Below are positions 34,502 to 43,630 of a DNA stretch of 44,592 nt, piece after piece (position 1 is the first letter of the stretch; each line of letters opens with the position of its first letter). Origin of the DNA: Pseudodesulfovibrio pelocollis. Its GTDB lineage: Bacteria; Desulfobacterota; Desulfovibrionia; Desulfovibrionales; Desulfovibrionaceae. The position numbers and the translations under genes were made by a program. Under the pieces are notes generated by a model. That model did no database searches. It was not told the origin of the DNA and worked only from the letters and a program-made list of their open reading frames with translations. The DNA is taken from positions 1-44,592 of the forward strand of contig NZ_JASTWE010000032.1 of assembly GCF_030282845.1 (NCBI RefSeq), given 5' to 3'.

Positions 34502-34521
34502 CAGCCCGCCCGCGTTGGGAC

Positions 34522-34558
34522 AAAAAAGTTCACCCGGCGCTGCCGGGCGAACCTTTTT
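34522..34558. terminator. Bidirectional terminator between convergent genes
   Basis: An inverted repeat with stem GTTC-CCCGGC against GCCGGG-GAAC (one mismatch), flanked by A-run and T-run, so it can end both the plus-strand gene and ruvC. Confidence 0.85.
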
Positions 34559-34579
34559 CAAGTTTCGGAGATGGTGCGG

Positions 34580-35086
34580 TCAGCCACCGATCAGCCTGCG
34601 CATGCGCCGCTCGTTCAGGTGGCAGATGGCCACGGCCAAGGCGTCCGAGGCGTCCTCGGGCCAGTCGGGCTTCTTGATGCCCAGACAGCGGGCGACCATG
34701 AAGGCCACCTGATCCTTGGGCGCGCCGCCCACGCCCACGAGGTTCTTCTTGACCTTGCTCGGCTCGTATTCGGCCACGCTCAGGCCGTGGGTGGCGCAGG
34801 CGGCCATGGCCGCGCCCCGGGCCTGGCCCAGCTTCAGCGCCGAGGACGGGTTTTTGGACACGAAGACGTTCTCGATGGCCGCCTCGGCCGGATCGTGGGC
34901 CGTGATCAGTTCGGCCAGCCGGGTGTAGATGACCCCCAGGCGCGTGCCCATGTCCTTGCCCGCAGGGGTGCGGATGACGCCGGTGGTCACCAGTTCGGCC
35001 TGGCCCGATGATTCGCGGACGATGCCGTAGCCCGTCACCCGCGAGCCGGGGTCGAGCCCAATGACCACCACGCTGCCCTGGCTCAC
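34580..35086 (-). CDS. ruvC: Holliday junction resolvase RuvC
   Basis: A 168-residue endonuclease that resolves junctions made by RuvAB. The four catalytic acids are in GLDPGSRVTGYG (Asp), AAIENVFVSKN (Glu) and the C-terminal DWPEDASDALAVAICH (two Asp). The typical YEPSKVKKNLVGVGGAPKDQV block is present. It starts 6 bp after the stop of the yebC-type gene. ruvA and ruvB, normally next, lie beyond the inserted plus-strand gene. Confidence 0.97.
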   Translation of the reverse strand: MSQGSVVVIGLDPGSRVTGYGIVRESSGQAELVTTGVIRTPAGKDMGTRLGVIYTRLAELITAHDPAEAAIENVFVSKNPSSALKLGQARGAAMAACATHGLSVAEYEPSKVKKNLVGVGGAPKDQVAFMVARCLGIKKPDWPEDASDALAVAICHLNERRMRRLIGG

Positions 35087-35092
35087 GCCCGC

Positions 35093-35836
35093 CTACTCGT
35101 CCTCGAAGAGTTCGTCAGGGAAGTCGGCGTTGAGGTAGACCTTCTGGACGTCGTCGTTATCCTCAAGGGCGTCGAAAAGGTTCATGGTCTTGCGGCCGGT
35201 GGACACGTCCACAGGGATGAGCGTCTCTGGCACGCGGCCCACCTCGGCGGACTCGTAGGCCATCCCGGCGTCGGTGAACGCCTGCTGCACGGTCATGAAG
35301 TCGCCGGGCGCGGTGTGCACGATCAGGGAATCGCCGTCGTCCATGATGTCTTCGGCTCCGGCTTCCAGGCCCACTTCCATGAGCTGGTCCTCGGTGTACT
35401 TTTCCTTGTCGAAGATGATGACGCCCTTTTTGCTGAACATGTAGGACACGGCTCCGGCCTCGGCCATGCTGCCGCCATGCTTGCTGAAGATGTGCCTGAT
35501 TTCGGCCACGGTGCGGTTGCGGTTGTCGGTGGCCGCGTCCACGAGCATGGCCACGCCGCCCGGGCCGTAGCCCTCGTACACCACCTCGATGTAGTCGCCG
35601 CCCGCCAGCTCGCCGGTGCCCTTCTTGATGGCGTTTTCGATCCTGTCCTTGGGCAGGTTGACCTGCTTGGCCTTCTGGATGGCCAGCCTCAGACCCGAGT
35701 TGTCCTCGGGGTTGCCGCCGCCCGCCTTGGCGGCCAGGATGATGTCCTTGGCGGCCTTGGTAAAGAATTTCGCCTTCTTGGCGTCCTGGCGACCCTTGCG
35801 ATGCTGGATGTTCGCCCATTTGCTGTGTCCGGCCAT
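35093..35836 (-). CDS. YebC/PmpR-family protein
   Basis: A 247-residue protein that starts MAGHSKWANIQHRKGRQDAKK, the hallmark of the family, and continues with GGGNPEDNSGLRLAIQKAK and YEGYGPGGVAMLVDAATDNRNRT. Family members are reported as transcription regulators and, more recently, as helpers of translation at proline-rich stretches. It is 6 bp upstream of ruvC in the conserved yebC-ruvC arrangement. Confidence 0.97.
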   Translation of the reverse strand: MAGHSKWANIQHRKGRQDAKKAKFFTKAAKDIILAAKAGGGNPEDNSGLRLAIQKAKQVNLPKDRIENAIKKGTGELAGGDYIEVVYEGYGPGGVAMLVDAATDNRNRTVAEIRHIFSKHGGSMAEAGAVSYMFSKKGVIIFDKEKYTEDQLMEVGLEAGAEDIMDDGDSLIVHTAPGDFMTVQQAFTDAGMAYESAEVGRVPETLIPVDVSTGRKTMNLFDALEDNDDVQKVYLNADFPDELFEDE

Positions 35837-35891
35837 ATGTCCTCCTCAAAGGATGTGCAAAGAAAGGTTGGGTTCAAAATGGTCGATTATT

Positions 35892-36491
35892 CTACCCGTC
35901 TGTCCCGACAAAGCCAAGCGCCACGATGAAGAGTTCCTTGCTCTCGGAACGCGAGCTGTACGGCTTGAAATATTTCACTTTCTCAAAGTGCGGCCGGAGC
36001 GAGTCGGCATACGCCTTTGTCTCGCCTCCGTCGAAAATCTTGACCGCGAAGTGGCCGCCGCGCTTGAGCCGTCTGGCCGCCACCTCGAAGGCGCGCTCGC
36101 ACAGTTCCAGGCTGTTGGCCTGATCCGCGAACTTGATTCCGGTTGTCTTGGGGGCCATGTCGCTGATAACAAGGTCAAAGGGCGCCAGCGGCTCCATGGC
36201 CGCCAGCAGTTCCGGCGCGTCCGAAAACACGTCGGCCTGGAGGAAGACGATGTTGTCTGCAAAGGTGTGCTTGGTGGCTTGGATGTCCACGGCCAGCACG
36301 CGCCCCTGCGGACCCACGCGCTCGCTCGCATACTGCGACCACGAGCCCGGGGCCGCGCCCAGGTCGAGCACGGTCAGGCCCTTCCTGAAGAGGCCGAACC
36401 GCTTGTCCATCTCCTTGAGCTTGTAGACGGAGCGGGCCGCGTAGTTTTCCTTCTTGGCCCGCTTGAAGTATTTGTCCTGGTATTGTTTCAT
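35892..36491 (-). CDS. rlmE: 23S rRNA 2'-O-methyltransferase RlmE (FtsJ/RrmJ)
   Basis: A 199-residue SAM-dependent enzyme that methylates the 23S rRNA A-loop. SAM motif I is [14 protein letters not shown]. The catalytic K-D-K-E tetrad can be read in [10 protein letters not shown] (Lys), [11 protein letters not shown] (Asp), [10 protein letters not shown] (Lys) and [11 protein letters not shown] (Glu). It lies 55 bp upstream of the yebC-type gene. Confidence 0.96.
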   Translation of the reverse strand: MKQYQDKYFKRAKKENYAARSVYKLKEMDKRFGLFRKGLTVLDLGAAPGSWSQYASERVGPQGRVLAVDIQATKHTFADNIVFLQADVFSDAPELLAAMEPLAPFDLVISDMAPKTTGIKFADQANSLELCERAFEVAARRLKRGGHFAVKIFDGGETKAYADSLRPHFEKVKYFKPYSSRSESKELFIVALGFVGTDG

Positions 36492-36556
36492 GGCACCGCT
36501 CCTTGCCCGGCGTGGAGCGATTGGTAGCCGAATACGCCGGAAAAGCCAAGCGCAGC

Positions 36557-38080
36557 ATGGTCCACCGCCCCGTCAGAATCCGCATCGTCAACGAACTGGG
36601 CAATGCCCAGACCCTGCCCGATGGCCCGGACCAGTTCGAGGTGCTGCCCGGCGGGCAGGACGCCGTGTTCCTCGGCCTGGGGCCTGACCCGGCCGCCACG
36701 GCCGTGCTGTTCGCGCGCTTTCCGTCCGCGGCCTTCATCGAGTGCCCGGCCCTGGCCGAGCAGATCGAGGGCTGGGCCGACGCTGTCCCGGCTGGGTTCG
36801 TCCCCCTTGCGCCCGAGGCGTTCACCCCGGAGCGCGCGGCAGCGGCCACCATCATCCGCTACCGCCCGGTCCTCAAGGCGTTCCCTTCCTTTTTCGCCCC
36901 CCTGGCCGCCCGGGCCGCGCTGGCCAAGGCCCGCGTCGCGCCGCACCGCGCCCATGGCGGACGCAGGACCGTCTGGCTGCCCACGGCCGAGAGCGACCTG
37001 ATGACCCGGGAAGTGGCCCTGGCCTTCGAGTCGCGCGGGTTTCGCGTGGTCATGGTGGAGCGCGAGGGGTTGGAGCGCTCGCCCGGCACCGAGCTGCCCC
37101 GGCTGCTGGCCCAAGGCACGCCAGACCTCTTCCTCAGCGTCAATTTCCGGGGGCTGGAGCCCTTTGGCCTGGGCTTCTCGCTGCTGCGCGAGGCCGGGGT
37201 CAGGGTGGCGGTCTGGCTGGTGGACAACCCCTGCAATCTGCTCACCGGGGTCAAGTCCGGCTACTGGCGGCAGGCGCGGCTTTTCGTGACGGATCACAGC
37301 TTCATCGGCCCGCTGGTGGGGGCCGGGGCGCGCTGGGTGACGCACCTGCCCCTGGCCACCAGCCCGGAGCTGTTCGCCGAGCCCGGCCCGGTGCCTGACT
37401 GCGCCCACGGCCTTGCCGACAGGCTCGTCTTCGTGGGCCGCTCGGCCTTTCCGCACAAGGAGCGCTTCTTTGCCGGGCTGACCCCGGACCCGGCCCTGCT
37501 GGCCGAGGCCGAGGCCATGCTCGATCACGGCCAGCGGCCCGATCATCACTGGTGGCGCGAGCGCGTGCCCGCGCCCCTGTGGCCGGGCAACGAGGTGCGC
37601 CGCGCGGGCGCAGGGGCCGAGGCCGCCGGATATTTCTGGCGCACCCGCTGTCTGGCCGAGGCCGGGCCGCAGGCCGTCATCTTCGGCGACGAGGGCTGGC
37701 GGGACGCCCCGTCCGTGACCGCAGAGCTGCGCCCGCCGCTGGACTATTACGCGGCCCTGCCCGCCGTGTACCGCGCGGCCGGGGCCAGCCTCAACGTCAC
37801 GGGCATGCAGCTTCCGGCCGGACTGACCCAGCGCCATTTCGACGTCTGGTGCGCGGGCGGCCTGCTCCTGACCGACGCCAATCCGGGCCTGTCCATCTTT
37901 CCGGCCGAGCTGACCGGGCCGATCACCTTTGCCGGGCCAAAGGACATCGAGCCCCTGTTCGCGAGCCTGCGCGCCGACCCGGCCACCCCGGCCCTGCGCC
38001 GGGCCTGGCGCGATCTCATCCTGCGCGAACACACCTACGCCCACCGCGTGGACACCATGGTCACCACCCTTGGTCTGTGA
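36557..38080 (+). CDS. CgeB/DUF3880-like glycosyltransferase
   Basis: A 507-residue cytoplasmic protein. The middle part (about 135-230) has [24 protein letters not shown] and [15 protein letters not shown], then [15 protein letters not shown]; the C-terminal part has [15 protein letters not shown] and a GT-B-like end [32 protein letters not shown] with [10 protein letters not shown]. This is the pattern of CgeB-like/DUF3880 glycosyltransferases, often near flagellar or surface polysaccharide genes. The start is uncertain: ATG at 36557 was chosen; a TTG at 36503 is in frame. It is divergent from rlmE. Confidence 0.82.
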   Translation: MVHRPVRIRIVNELGNAQTLPDGPDQFEVLPGGQDAVFLGLGPDPAATAVLFARFPSAAFIECPALAEQIEGWADAVPAGFVPLAPEAFTPERAAAATIIRYRPVLKAFPSFFAPLAARAALAKARVAPHRAHGGRRTVWLPTAESDLMTREVALAFESRGFRVVMVEREGLERSPGTELPRLLAQGTPDLFLSVNFRGLEPFGLGFSLLREAGVRVAVWLVDNPCNLLTGVKSGYWRQARLFVTDHSFIGPLVGAGARWVTHLPLATSPELFAEPGPVPDCAHGLADRLVFVGRSAFPHKERFFAGLTPDPALLAEAEAMLDHGQRPDHHWWRERVPAPLWPGNEVRRAGAGAEAAGYFWRTRCLAEAGPQAVIFGDEGWRDAPSVTAELRPPLDYYAALPAVYRAAGASLNVTGMQLPAGLTQRHFDVWCAGGLLLTDANPGLSIFPAELTGPITFAGPKDIEPLFASLRADPATPALRRAWRDLILREHTYAHRVDTMVTTLGL

Positions 38081-38165
38081 CCGCGCCCCGGCGCACAATC
38101 TTCCCCACCCCCTCGTCAAAACACTTGTCCCCGCCCCGAAAAAGCGCTAACAACCCTCAACCCAA

Positions 38166-38241
38166 GGGGACGTAGCTCAGCTGGGAGAGCACTGCCTTCG
38201 CAAGGCAGGGGTCGAGAGTTCAAATCTCTTCGTCTCCACCA
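38166..38241 (+). tRNA. tRNA-Ala(CGC)
   Basis: 76 nt including encoded CCA. The anticodon stem CTGCC/GGCAG holds loop TTCGCAA with anticodon CGC. The G3-U70 pair is present, so it is charged with alanine. Confidence 0.97.
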
Positions 38242-38249
38242 GGAAAAAC

Positions 38250-38285
38250 AAGAGGTTGCAGCACACAATGCGCAACCTCTTTTTT
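38250..38285 (+). terminator. Terminator of tRNA-Ala(CGC)
   Basis: A 10-bp stem (38250-38259 with 38272-38281) followed by T residues, 8 bases after the tRNA. The next 180 bases, up to the phosphatidyltransferase gene, contain nothing else that I can support. Confidence 0.85.
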
Positions 38286-38466
38286 GGTGGTAATACTGGA
38301 CGGTAATACAAGGCTGGCTTCTCGGGCCACTCCACCACACCAACTCTTGACAAAAATTCCGGCATGACGGACATTTCTGGCAATCGTCACGGTCCTGTCA
38401 CGGGAATCCGCCTGCTGCCGGGTGTGGGGGCGGCGGAGACCGGGGCCAAAACCTGCGACGCGAGCC

Positions 38467-39117
38467 ATGGATTATTTCAACTTCGAGGAACGGGCCAGCC
38501 AGCGCGACTTCGCGGGCATCCGTGATCGGATATTCTCGCCGGTCACCAATCTGCTGGTGCGGCTCGGGGTTCGGCCCAATCAGGTTTCGGCGGCCGGGGT
38601 CGGCTTTCTGGTGCTGGCCGGGCTGACGCCGCCCTCGCTGGCCTGGCTGGCCATTCTGGCCATGGCCATGTACGTGCTGTGCGACGGCCTGGACGGGCCC
38701 CTGGCCCGCAGGACCGGCACGCCCCATCCCGGCGGATTGCTGGTGGACATCGTGGCCGACCAACTCGGGGTGGTCATCCTGCCTGCTGCGGCCATCTACC
38801 ACTTTGGCGCGTGGGGACCGGCCATGGTCCTTTTCGCCGCCGCCTACGTGGCCTTCATCGGGCTGGTGGTCTACGCCAATGAACTGCGCGTGGAACTGCG
38901 GCGGTTCATCCGCTCCAAGTACGCCTTCTTCCTGCTCTACCTCGCCTCCCTCTATTTCGACAGGGATCTGGTCTCGCATTTTTGCGCGCTGTTCGCCCTG
39001 TATTATTCGGTGGAAACCTTCGAGACCCTGCGCCGCATCTACGCCTTCCACGCCGCCCGGCAGGCCGCATCGCCCGGGGACGCGCCGCCGCCGCAAAAAC
39101 GCCGCGACATCCCCTGA
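38467..39117 (+). CDS. CDP-alcohol phosphatidyltransferase family protein
   Basis: A 216-residue inner-membrane enzyme with about five or six hydrophobic segments. The CDP-OH-P signature is complete: CDGLDGPLARR ... GGLLVDIVADQ, matching D-x2-DG-x2-AR-x8-G-x3-D-x3-D. It joins a CDP-alcohol to an acceptor in phospholipid synthesis; the exact product cannot be read. The N-terminal FNFEERASQRDF is not typical of PgsA or PssA. The ATG at 38467 was chosen; the upstream in-frame extension is not conserved-looking. Confidence 0.92.
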   Translation: MDYFNFEERASQRDFAGIRDRIFSPVTNLLVRLGVRPNQVSAAGVGFLVLAGLTPPSLAWLAILAMAMYVLCDGLDGPLARRTGTPHPGGLLVDIVADQLGVVILPAAAIYHFGAWGPAMVLFAAAYVAFIGLVVYANELRVELRRFIRSKYAFFLLYLASLYFDRDLVSHFCALFALYYSVETFETLRRIYAFHAARQAASPGDAPPPQKRRDIP

Positions 39118-39303
39118 CCGCGCCCCGGCCCGCTGCCTCGACCAATTGCCCGACCAATTGCTGCGCCCGCTGCGTCAATTCCCGACCTCTGGAGTCTGCA
39201 ATCAATTTGCCTTGACACGGCGACTGGTTCTGTTCCATTTTTTGGTCTACAATCCGCAAATTTATCTGTCGGATGGCTTTGCCAGAGGGGTTGAAGGGAT
39301 ACG

Positions 39304-41574
39304 ATGTTCGGGCTCATCATGAAAATCAGGGAAAACCTGATCGCCAAGATCATTGTCGCCACCGGCGGCATAATGCTGGTGGGGACGCTGATCCTCATCC
39401 ACCTGAGCATCGGCTTCGTCAACACCCACACCCTCTCAGAGCACGTCATCACCGCCGACATGGTCAGCAGGACCATCAAGCTCGGCCTGCACAGCGCCAT
39501 GCTGCGCAACTCGCGCGACGAGATCGACCATATCATCCGCAAGGTCGCCGAGATCAATCCCATCACCTCCATCAGGGTGGTCAACAAGGAAGGCGAGATC
39601 AAGTTCTCGAACGATCCCGAGGAAAAGGACACCGTGCTCGGCCAGGACCGCCCCCTGTGCCAGGCCTGCCACGCCTCGCATCCGCCCAAGGCGGCTCTCA
39701 CACGGGAGGAGCGTGTCCGCGAATTCCGCTCCAGCGAGGGCGGCCACCTTTTTAGCGTGCAGACGCCCATCGAGAACTCGCACGAGTGTTCGGGCGGGCC
39801 GTGCCATTTTCATCCGCCGGACAAAACCATCCTCGGGACCATGGAGCTCGTCTTCTCCTTCGACAACACGGATATGATGGTCGCGGACTACCGAACCGGC
39901 CTCATCGTCCTTGGGACCATCTTCTTCATCATCACCTCGGGCGGCATCTTCCTCGGACTGCGCCAGATCATCACCAAGCCCCTCTCGCAGCTGACCAAAA
40001 GCTCGCGCGACATCGCCGAGGGGCGCACCTCCAGGGCGGACCTGCCCATCTCCATGCGCCAGGACGAGCTGGGCGAGCTGGCCCGCTCGCACACGGCCAT
40101 GGTCAGGGCGCTGCACGCCAAGCAGCAGGCCCTCAATGCCAAGATGCTCGAATACGAGCTGCTCTTCGACAACGTCCCCTGCGTGGTCACGGTCCAGGAT
40201 CGGGACTACAAGCTGCTCGAATACAACAAGGAAACCCGCGAGCGCTTCAGCCCGTTCCCCGGGGCCTACTGCTATCAGGCATACAAGGGGATCAACGAGC
40301 GGTGCGAGGACTGTCCGGTGGAGAAGACCTTCGAGAACGGCTTGGCCCACTGTAGCGAGGAGAGCCGCCGTAATCCCGACGGCACCTACTCCCATTGGAT
40401 CGTCCATACCGCGCCCATCCGCGACGAGCATGGCCGAGTGACCAAGGCCATGGAAATGTGCCTGGACATCACCGAGCGCAAGAAGCTCGAAGAGCGCCTC
40501 AAGGAGTCGGAGAAGAAGTACCACACCATCTTCAACAACGTGCCCAACTCCATCTTCGTGGTGGACAACACCACCCTGGCCATCATCGACTGCAACTCCA
40601 CGGCATCGTCGGTCTATGGCTACGCGCCCGAGGAACTCATCGGCCGCCCCTTCCTCACGGTCATTCATCCCGACGAGACCGAGCGCATCCAGGCGCAGTT
40701 GCGCGTCTTCACCTCCATCAACCAGGTCAAGTCCATGCGCAGAGACGGCTCCGCCTTTTTCGTGGACATCATGCAGGCCCTTTCGGCCCACGGCAGCGAT
40801 GAATACCTGCTCATCAGCACCACGGACGTCACCGAGCGGCTGGAGGCCGAGCAGCTGCTCTTCCACGCGGGCAAGATGGCCACTCTGGGCGAGATGGCCA
40901 CGGGCGTGGCCCACGAGTTGAACCAGCCGCTCACGGTCATCAAGTCGGCCAGCAATTTCTTCATCAAGAAGGTCAACGCGGGCGAGACAATCCCGCCCGA
41001 GACCGTCGCCACCCTGGCCCGCGAGGTGGACAGCTACGTGGACCGGGCCACCAGGATCATCAACCACATGCGTGAGTTCGGCCGCAAGGCGGACCGGAAC
41101 CTGGAGCGGGTCAACGTCAACGACTGCGTCAACCGCGCCTTCACCCTGCTCAACAAGCAGTTCGACGCCCACGGCATCACCGTGGATTGGGAGCTGGCCG
41201 ACGACCCGACCCCGGTCATGGCCTCGCCGGAGCAGCTGGAGCAGGTGGTGGTCAATCTGCTGGTCAATGCCCGGGACGTGCTTGAGGAGAAGACAGGAGC
41301 CGCCGATTCTGATACGCCACGGATAACCGTGCGGACCGGGCGCGACAAGGACTCGGTCTTCATCCAGGTGGAGGACAACGGCGGCGGTGTCCCCGAGGCC
41401 ATCCTCAGCAAGATATTCGACCCGTTCTTCACCACCAAGCGGGTCGGCAAGGGAACCGGGCTCGGGCTGTCCATCAGCTATGGCCTGGTCAAGAATATCG
41501 GCGGAGCCATTCACGCGGAAAACGGTGAGGCCGGGGCACGGTTCACCATAACACTTCCAGTCGCGGACAGTTGA
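39304..41574 (+). CDS. Sensor histidine kinase with heme-c motifs in the periplasmic domain
   Basis: A 756-residue membrane kinase. TM1 is about 14-36 and TM2 about 197-218. The periplasmic part between them has CQACH (residues 119-123) and CSGGPCH (162-168), which match CxxCH and CxxxxCH heme-c attachment motifs. After TM2 come a HAMP (about 220-275), a PAS with [21 protein letters not shown] (about 280-400) and a second PAS (about 410-520). The HisKA box [11 protein letters not shown] has His537 as acceptor. The HATPase has [15 protein letters not shown] and GTGLGLSI. It overlaps no gene but is followed after one base by a receiver-kinase hybrid. I infer redox, gas or electron-carrier sensing. 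Confidence 0.9.
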   Translation: MFGLIMKIRENLIAKIIVATGGIMLVGTLILIHLSIGFVNTHTLSEHVITADMVSRTIKLGLHSAMLRNSRDEIDHIIRKVAEINPITSIRVVNKEGEIKFSNDPEEKDTVLGQDRPLCQACHASHPPKAALTREERVREFRSSEGGHLFSVQTPIENSHECSGGPCHFHPPDKTILGTMELVFSFDNTDMMVADYRTGLIVLGTIFFIITSGGIFLGLRQIITKPLSQLTKSSRDIAEGRTSRADLPISMRQDELGELARSHTAMVRALHAKQQALNAKMLEYELLFDNVPCVVTVQDRDYKLLEYNKETRERFSPFPGAYCYQAYKGINERCEDCPVEKTFENGLAHCSEESRRNPDGTYSHWIVHTAPIRDEHGRVTKAMEMCLDITERKKLEERLKESEKKYHTIFNNVPNSIFVVDNTTLAIIDCNSTASSVYGYAPEELIGRPFLTVIHPDETERIQAQLRVFTSINQVKSMRRDGSAFFVDIMQALSAHGSDEYLLISTTDVTERLEAEQLLFHAGKMATLGEMATGVAHELNQPLTVIKSASNFFIKKVNAGETIPPETVATLAREVDSYVDRATRIINHMREFGRKADRNLERVNVNDCVNRAFTLLNKQFDAHGITVDWELADDPTPVMASPEQLEQVVVNLLVNARDVLEEKTGAADSDTPRITVRTGRDKDSVFIQVEDNGGGVPEAILSKIFDPFFTTKRVGKGTGLGLSISYGLVKNIGGAIHAENGEAGARFTITLPVADS

Positions 41575-41575
41575 G

Positions 41576-42712
41576 ATGCAGAAAACAGTATTGCTCGTTG
41601 ATGACGAAGAGGGAATCCGCACCGTTCTCGGTCTGGCCATCGCCGACTCCGGGTACGAGGTGGTCACGGCCGCTACCGGCGCGCAGGCGCTCGAGGTGCT
41701 GGCCGCGCGCGAAATCCCCCTGATCGTGACCGACATAAGGATGCCGGGCATGGACGGGCTTGAGCTGCTCAAGCGCGTCAAGAGAGACTGGCCCGACAGC
41801 GAGGTGATCATGATCACCGGCCATGGCGACATGGGCGTGGCCATCGAGAGCCTGCGCCTTGGCGCGGGCGACTTCATCACCAAACCCCTGCACGAGAACG
41901 CCCTCGAAATCTCGCTCAGGCGCGCCGAAGAGAAGATCGCCATCCGCGACCAATTGCGCGAATACACCGAAAACCTCGAACACCTCGTGCTCGAGAAGAG
42001 CAAGGAGCTGGTGGAGGCCGAGCGCATGGCCGCCGTGGGCCAGACCGTGGCCTCCATGTCCCACGCCATCAAGAACGTGGCCGGAGGGCTCGAAGGCGGC
42101 ATGTTCGTCATCGAAAAGGGCCTGGAGCTTGAAAACCGCGAATACCTGCGCCAGGGGTGGGAGATGGTGCGCCGCGACGTGGAGCGCATCCGCAATCTCT
42201 CCATGGAACTGCTCGACTACGCCAAGCCCGTGACCATCAATCCCGTGGACGCGGACCCCAACAGCCCGGCCAAACAAGTGCACGACCTGATGGCCACCCA
42301 GGCCGAGAACTGTAGCGTCGAGCTGGTCCTCGACCTGGCCGGGGCGCTCCCCTCCATGCGCATCGACCCCAACGCCATCCACCAATGTCTGACCAACCTC
42401 GTGTCCAACGCCATCGACGCCTGCCAGGACCGCCTGGAAGGCGAGAAAAAAGTGGTCATCCGCACCCGCGACGGCGGCGGCATGGCCGTGCGCTACGAGG
42501 TGGAAGACACGGGCCACGGCATCGCGCCCGAGATTCTGACCCGGATCTTCAACTCCTTCTTCACCACCAAGGGCAGCCGGGGCACAGGCATCGGCCTGAT
42601 GGCCACCAAGAAGCTGGTCAAGGAAATGGGCGGGTCCATCATGGCCAATTCCCGCGTGGGCCAGGGCGCCATCTTTACCATCACCATCCCCACCGCCCAC
42701 CTCACCACCTAG
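41576..42712 (+). CDS. Receiver-histidine kinase hybrid
   Basis: A 378-residue soluble protein. An N-terminal receiver domain has acidic residues D9-D10, the phospho-acceptor Asp53 (TDIRMPGMDG) and the conserved Thr and Lys in MITGHGD and ITKPL. A coiled coil links it to a kinase module with H163 (SMSHAIKNVAGGLEGG) and HATPase boxes NLVSNAID, DTGHGIAPE and GTGIGL. There is no output DNA-binding domain. It begins one base after the stop of the heme-motif kinase gene, so the two are coupled and probably form one phosphorelay. The end abuts an inverted-repeat element. Confidence 0.93.
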   Translation: MQKTVLLVDDEEGIRTVLGLAIADSGYEVVTAATGAQALEVLAAREIPLIVTDIRMPGMDGLELLKRVKRDWPDSEVIMITGHGDMGVAIESLRLGAGDFITKPLHENALEISLRRAEEKIAIRDQLREYTENLEHLVLEKSKELVEAERMAAVGQTVASMSHAIKNVAGGLEGGMFVIEKGLELENREYLRQGWEMVRRDVERIRNLSMELLDYAKPVTINPVDADPNSPAKQVHDLMATQAENCSVELVLDLAGALPSMRIDPNAIHQCLTNLVSNAIDACQDRLEGEKKVVIRTRDGGGMAVRYEVEDTGHGIAPEILTRIFNSFFTTKGSRGTGIGLMATKKLVKEMGGSIMANSRVGQGAIFTITIPTAHLTT

Positions 42713-42838
42713 GCAGGGGGCGGGAAAGCGTCCGATTGCTTCGTTGCTTCGAGAGGATCAAACCCTCGCGTAGGAGGACTACGCTTCGGTCTTGATCCTC
42801 TCTCTCGCCTCGCACTCGAACGCTTTCCCGCCCCCTGC
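42713..42838. repeat. Nested inverted-repeat element, copy B1
   Basis: Outer arms are a perfect 18-bp pair (42713-42730 with 42821-42838), middle arms GAGAGGATCAA with TTGATCCTCTC (42751-42761 with 42792-42802), and inner GCGTAG with CTACGC (42768-42773 with 42779-42784). It begins at the base right after the stop of the preceding gene. Confidence 0.92.
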
Positions 42839-42848
42839 GGGGGCTCGC

Positions 42849-42967
42849 TTCGAAGGTGGGTTGAATGGAACGCGGAGGAAGACAACGCTTCGGCCTTGAA
42901 CTTTTTTCGCGCCTAGCAGCTCACCATTTTTGAACAGCCTGATGGTCCTGACTTTTTCAACGGCCAC
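42849..42967. repeat. Partial repeat element of copy-A type
   Basis: The right half (42886-42967) matches the copy at 16327-16480: ACGCTTCGGCCTTGAAC, TTTTTTCGCGCCTAGCA, CACCATTTTTGAACAGCCTG and a shared tail TTTTTCAACGGCCA. The left half is replaced by a different sequence also seen in the fourth unit. Confidence 0.85.
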
Positions 42968-42971
42968 CTAG

Positions 42972-43097
42972 GCTGGTGGCGGGAAAGCGTCCGATTGCTT
43001 CGTTGCTTCGAGAGGATCAAACCCTTGCGTAGGAAGACTACGCTTCGGTCTTGATCCTCTCTCGCGCCTCGCACTCGAACACTTTCCCGCCCCCAGC
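42972..43097. repeat. Nested inverted-repeat element, copy B2
   Basis: Close to B1, with outer arms 42972-42990 and 43079-43097 (a few mismatches), the same GAGAGGATCAA/TTGATCCTCTC middle stem and a GCGTAG/CTACGC inner stem. Confidence 0.9.
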
Positions 43098-43109
43098 GGG
43101 GGGCTGGTT

Positions 43110-43190
43110 CACTAGTGGATTGAATGAAATGCGAAGCAGACTGCGCTTCTGTCTTGATCCTCTCGCGCCTCGCACCGTCTGGGCGGGATT
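43110..43190. repeat. Partial repeat element of B type
   Basis: It has only the right half of the B type (CTTGATCCTCTCGCGCCTCGCA) preceded by the same alternative left part as the second unit. The four units at 42713-43190 follow with a spacing of about 120-135 bp. Confidence 0.75.
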
Positions 43191-43242
43191 GGCGAAAGGG
43201 GAGGGCGAGGCATCACACGACCCTGGCTGCTCGATGAAGCAA

Positions 43243-43268
43243 AAGGGCGCGCTGGTGAGCGCGCCCTT
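43243..43268 (-). terminator. Terminator of the DUF4198/NikL-like unit
   Basis: An 11-bp perfect stem (43243-43253 with 43258-43268) with GGTG loop, followed on the minus strand by TTTTGCTT. It is 24 bases after the stop of the 107-residue protein gene. Confidence 0.85.
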
Positions 43269-43291
43269 GGGTGTTGGCATATGCGTTCAGG

Positions 43292-43615
43292 TTATTGAAC
43301 GATGTTGCTGCCTTGGATTTGAATCTGGTGGCCCGGCCCGGCGTCGAAGAGCACCGTGTAGGCACCAGCGGGTTTCTCGAAAGTGAACTCGCTGTCGTCG
43401 TTCATGGCACCGCGCGCGATGGTGGTGTCGCTGGCATCGCGGACAAAGACCCGGACTCCGGCGGCGGACGAGCCGTCCGAGAAGCCGCCTTCGCAGGTCA
43501 CGGTGTTGTCGCCGTTGTCAAAGCAGCTGCAAATGGCGGCGTGGGCCATGGCGCTGGCCGGGACCAGCAAGGAGGCGGCGAGGAGCATGGCGGGCAGGAT
43601 GCGCTGTCTGGTCAT
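43292..43615 (-). CDS. Small secreted NikL/CbiL-like protein
   Basis: A 107-residue exported protein. The signal peptide (ILPAMLLAASLLVPASAMA) would leave His at the mature N-terminus (HAAICSCF). The mature part is a small beta-sandwich of the carboxypeptidase-regulatory type: GGFSDGSSAAGVRVFV, then DDSEFTFEKPAGAYTVLFDAGPGHQ. The last block resembles the end of NikL/CbiL accessory proteins of energy-coupling-factor nickel/cobalt transporters. It lies 15 bp downstream of the DUF4198 gene. GGAG precedes the ATG. The metal and partner are inferred. Confidence 0.75.
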   Translation of the reverse strand: MTRQRILPAMLLAASLLVPASAMAHAAICSCFDNGDNTVTCEGGFSDGSSAAGVRVFVRDASDTTIARGAMNDDSEFTFEKPAGAYTVLFDAGPGHQIQIQGSNIVQ

Positions 43616-43630
43616 GGCTTCTCCGTAGGA

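Noticed and set aside
36503-36556. Upstream TTG start for the glycosyltransferase
   Set aside because: It would overlap the rlmE upstream region and has no better ribosome binding site; ATG at 36557 is simpler, but the choice is not firm.
38116-38468. Minus-strand frames over tRNA-Ala(CGC)
   Set aside because: Same artefact; the tRNA and its terminator explain the sequence.
39212-39253. TTGACA at 39212 and TACAAT at 39248 as a promoter for the heme-motif kinase
   Set aside because: The two hexamers are about 30 bp apart and neither pairs with a good partner at 16-18 bp, so no promoter is called.
42713-43190. Array considered as CRISPR or insertion sequence
   Set aside because: Units are about 125 bp, palindromic, without unique spacers, and no transposase or cas gene is near.
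42779-43280. Short minus-strand frames in the repeat array (ending in ERIKTEA)
   Set aside because: They are translations of the palindromic repeats and recur with each copy.
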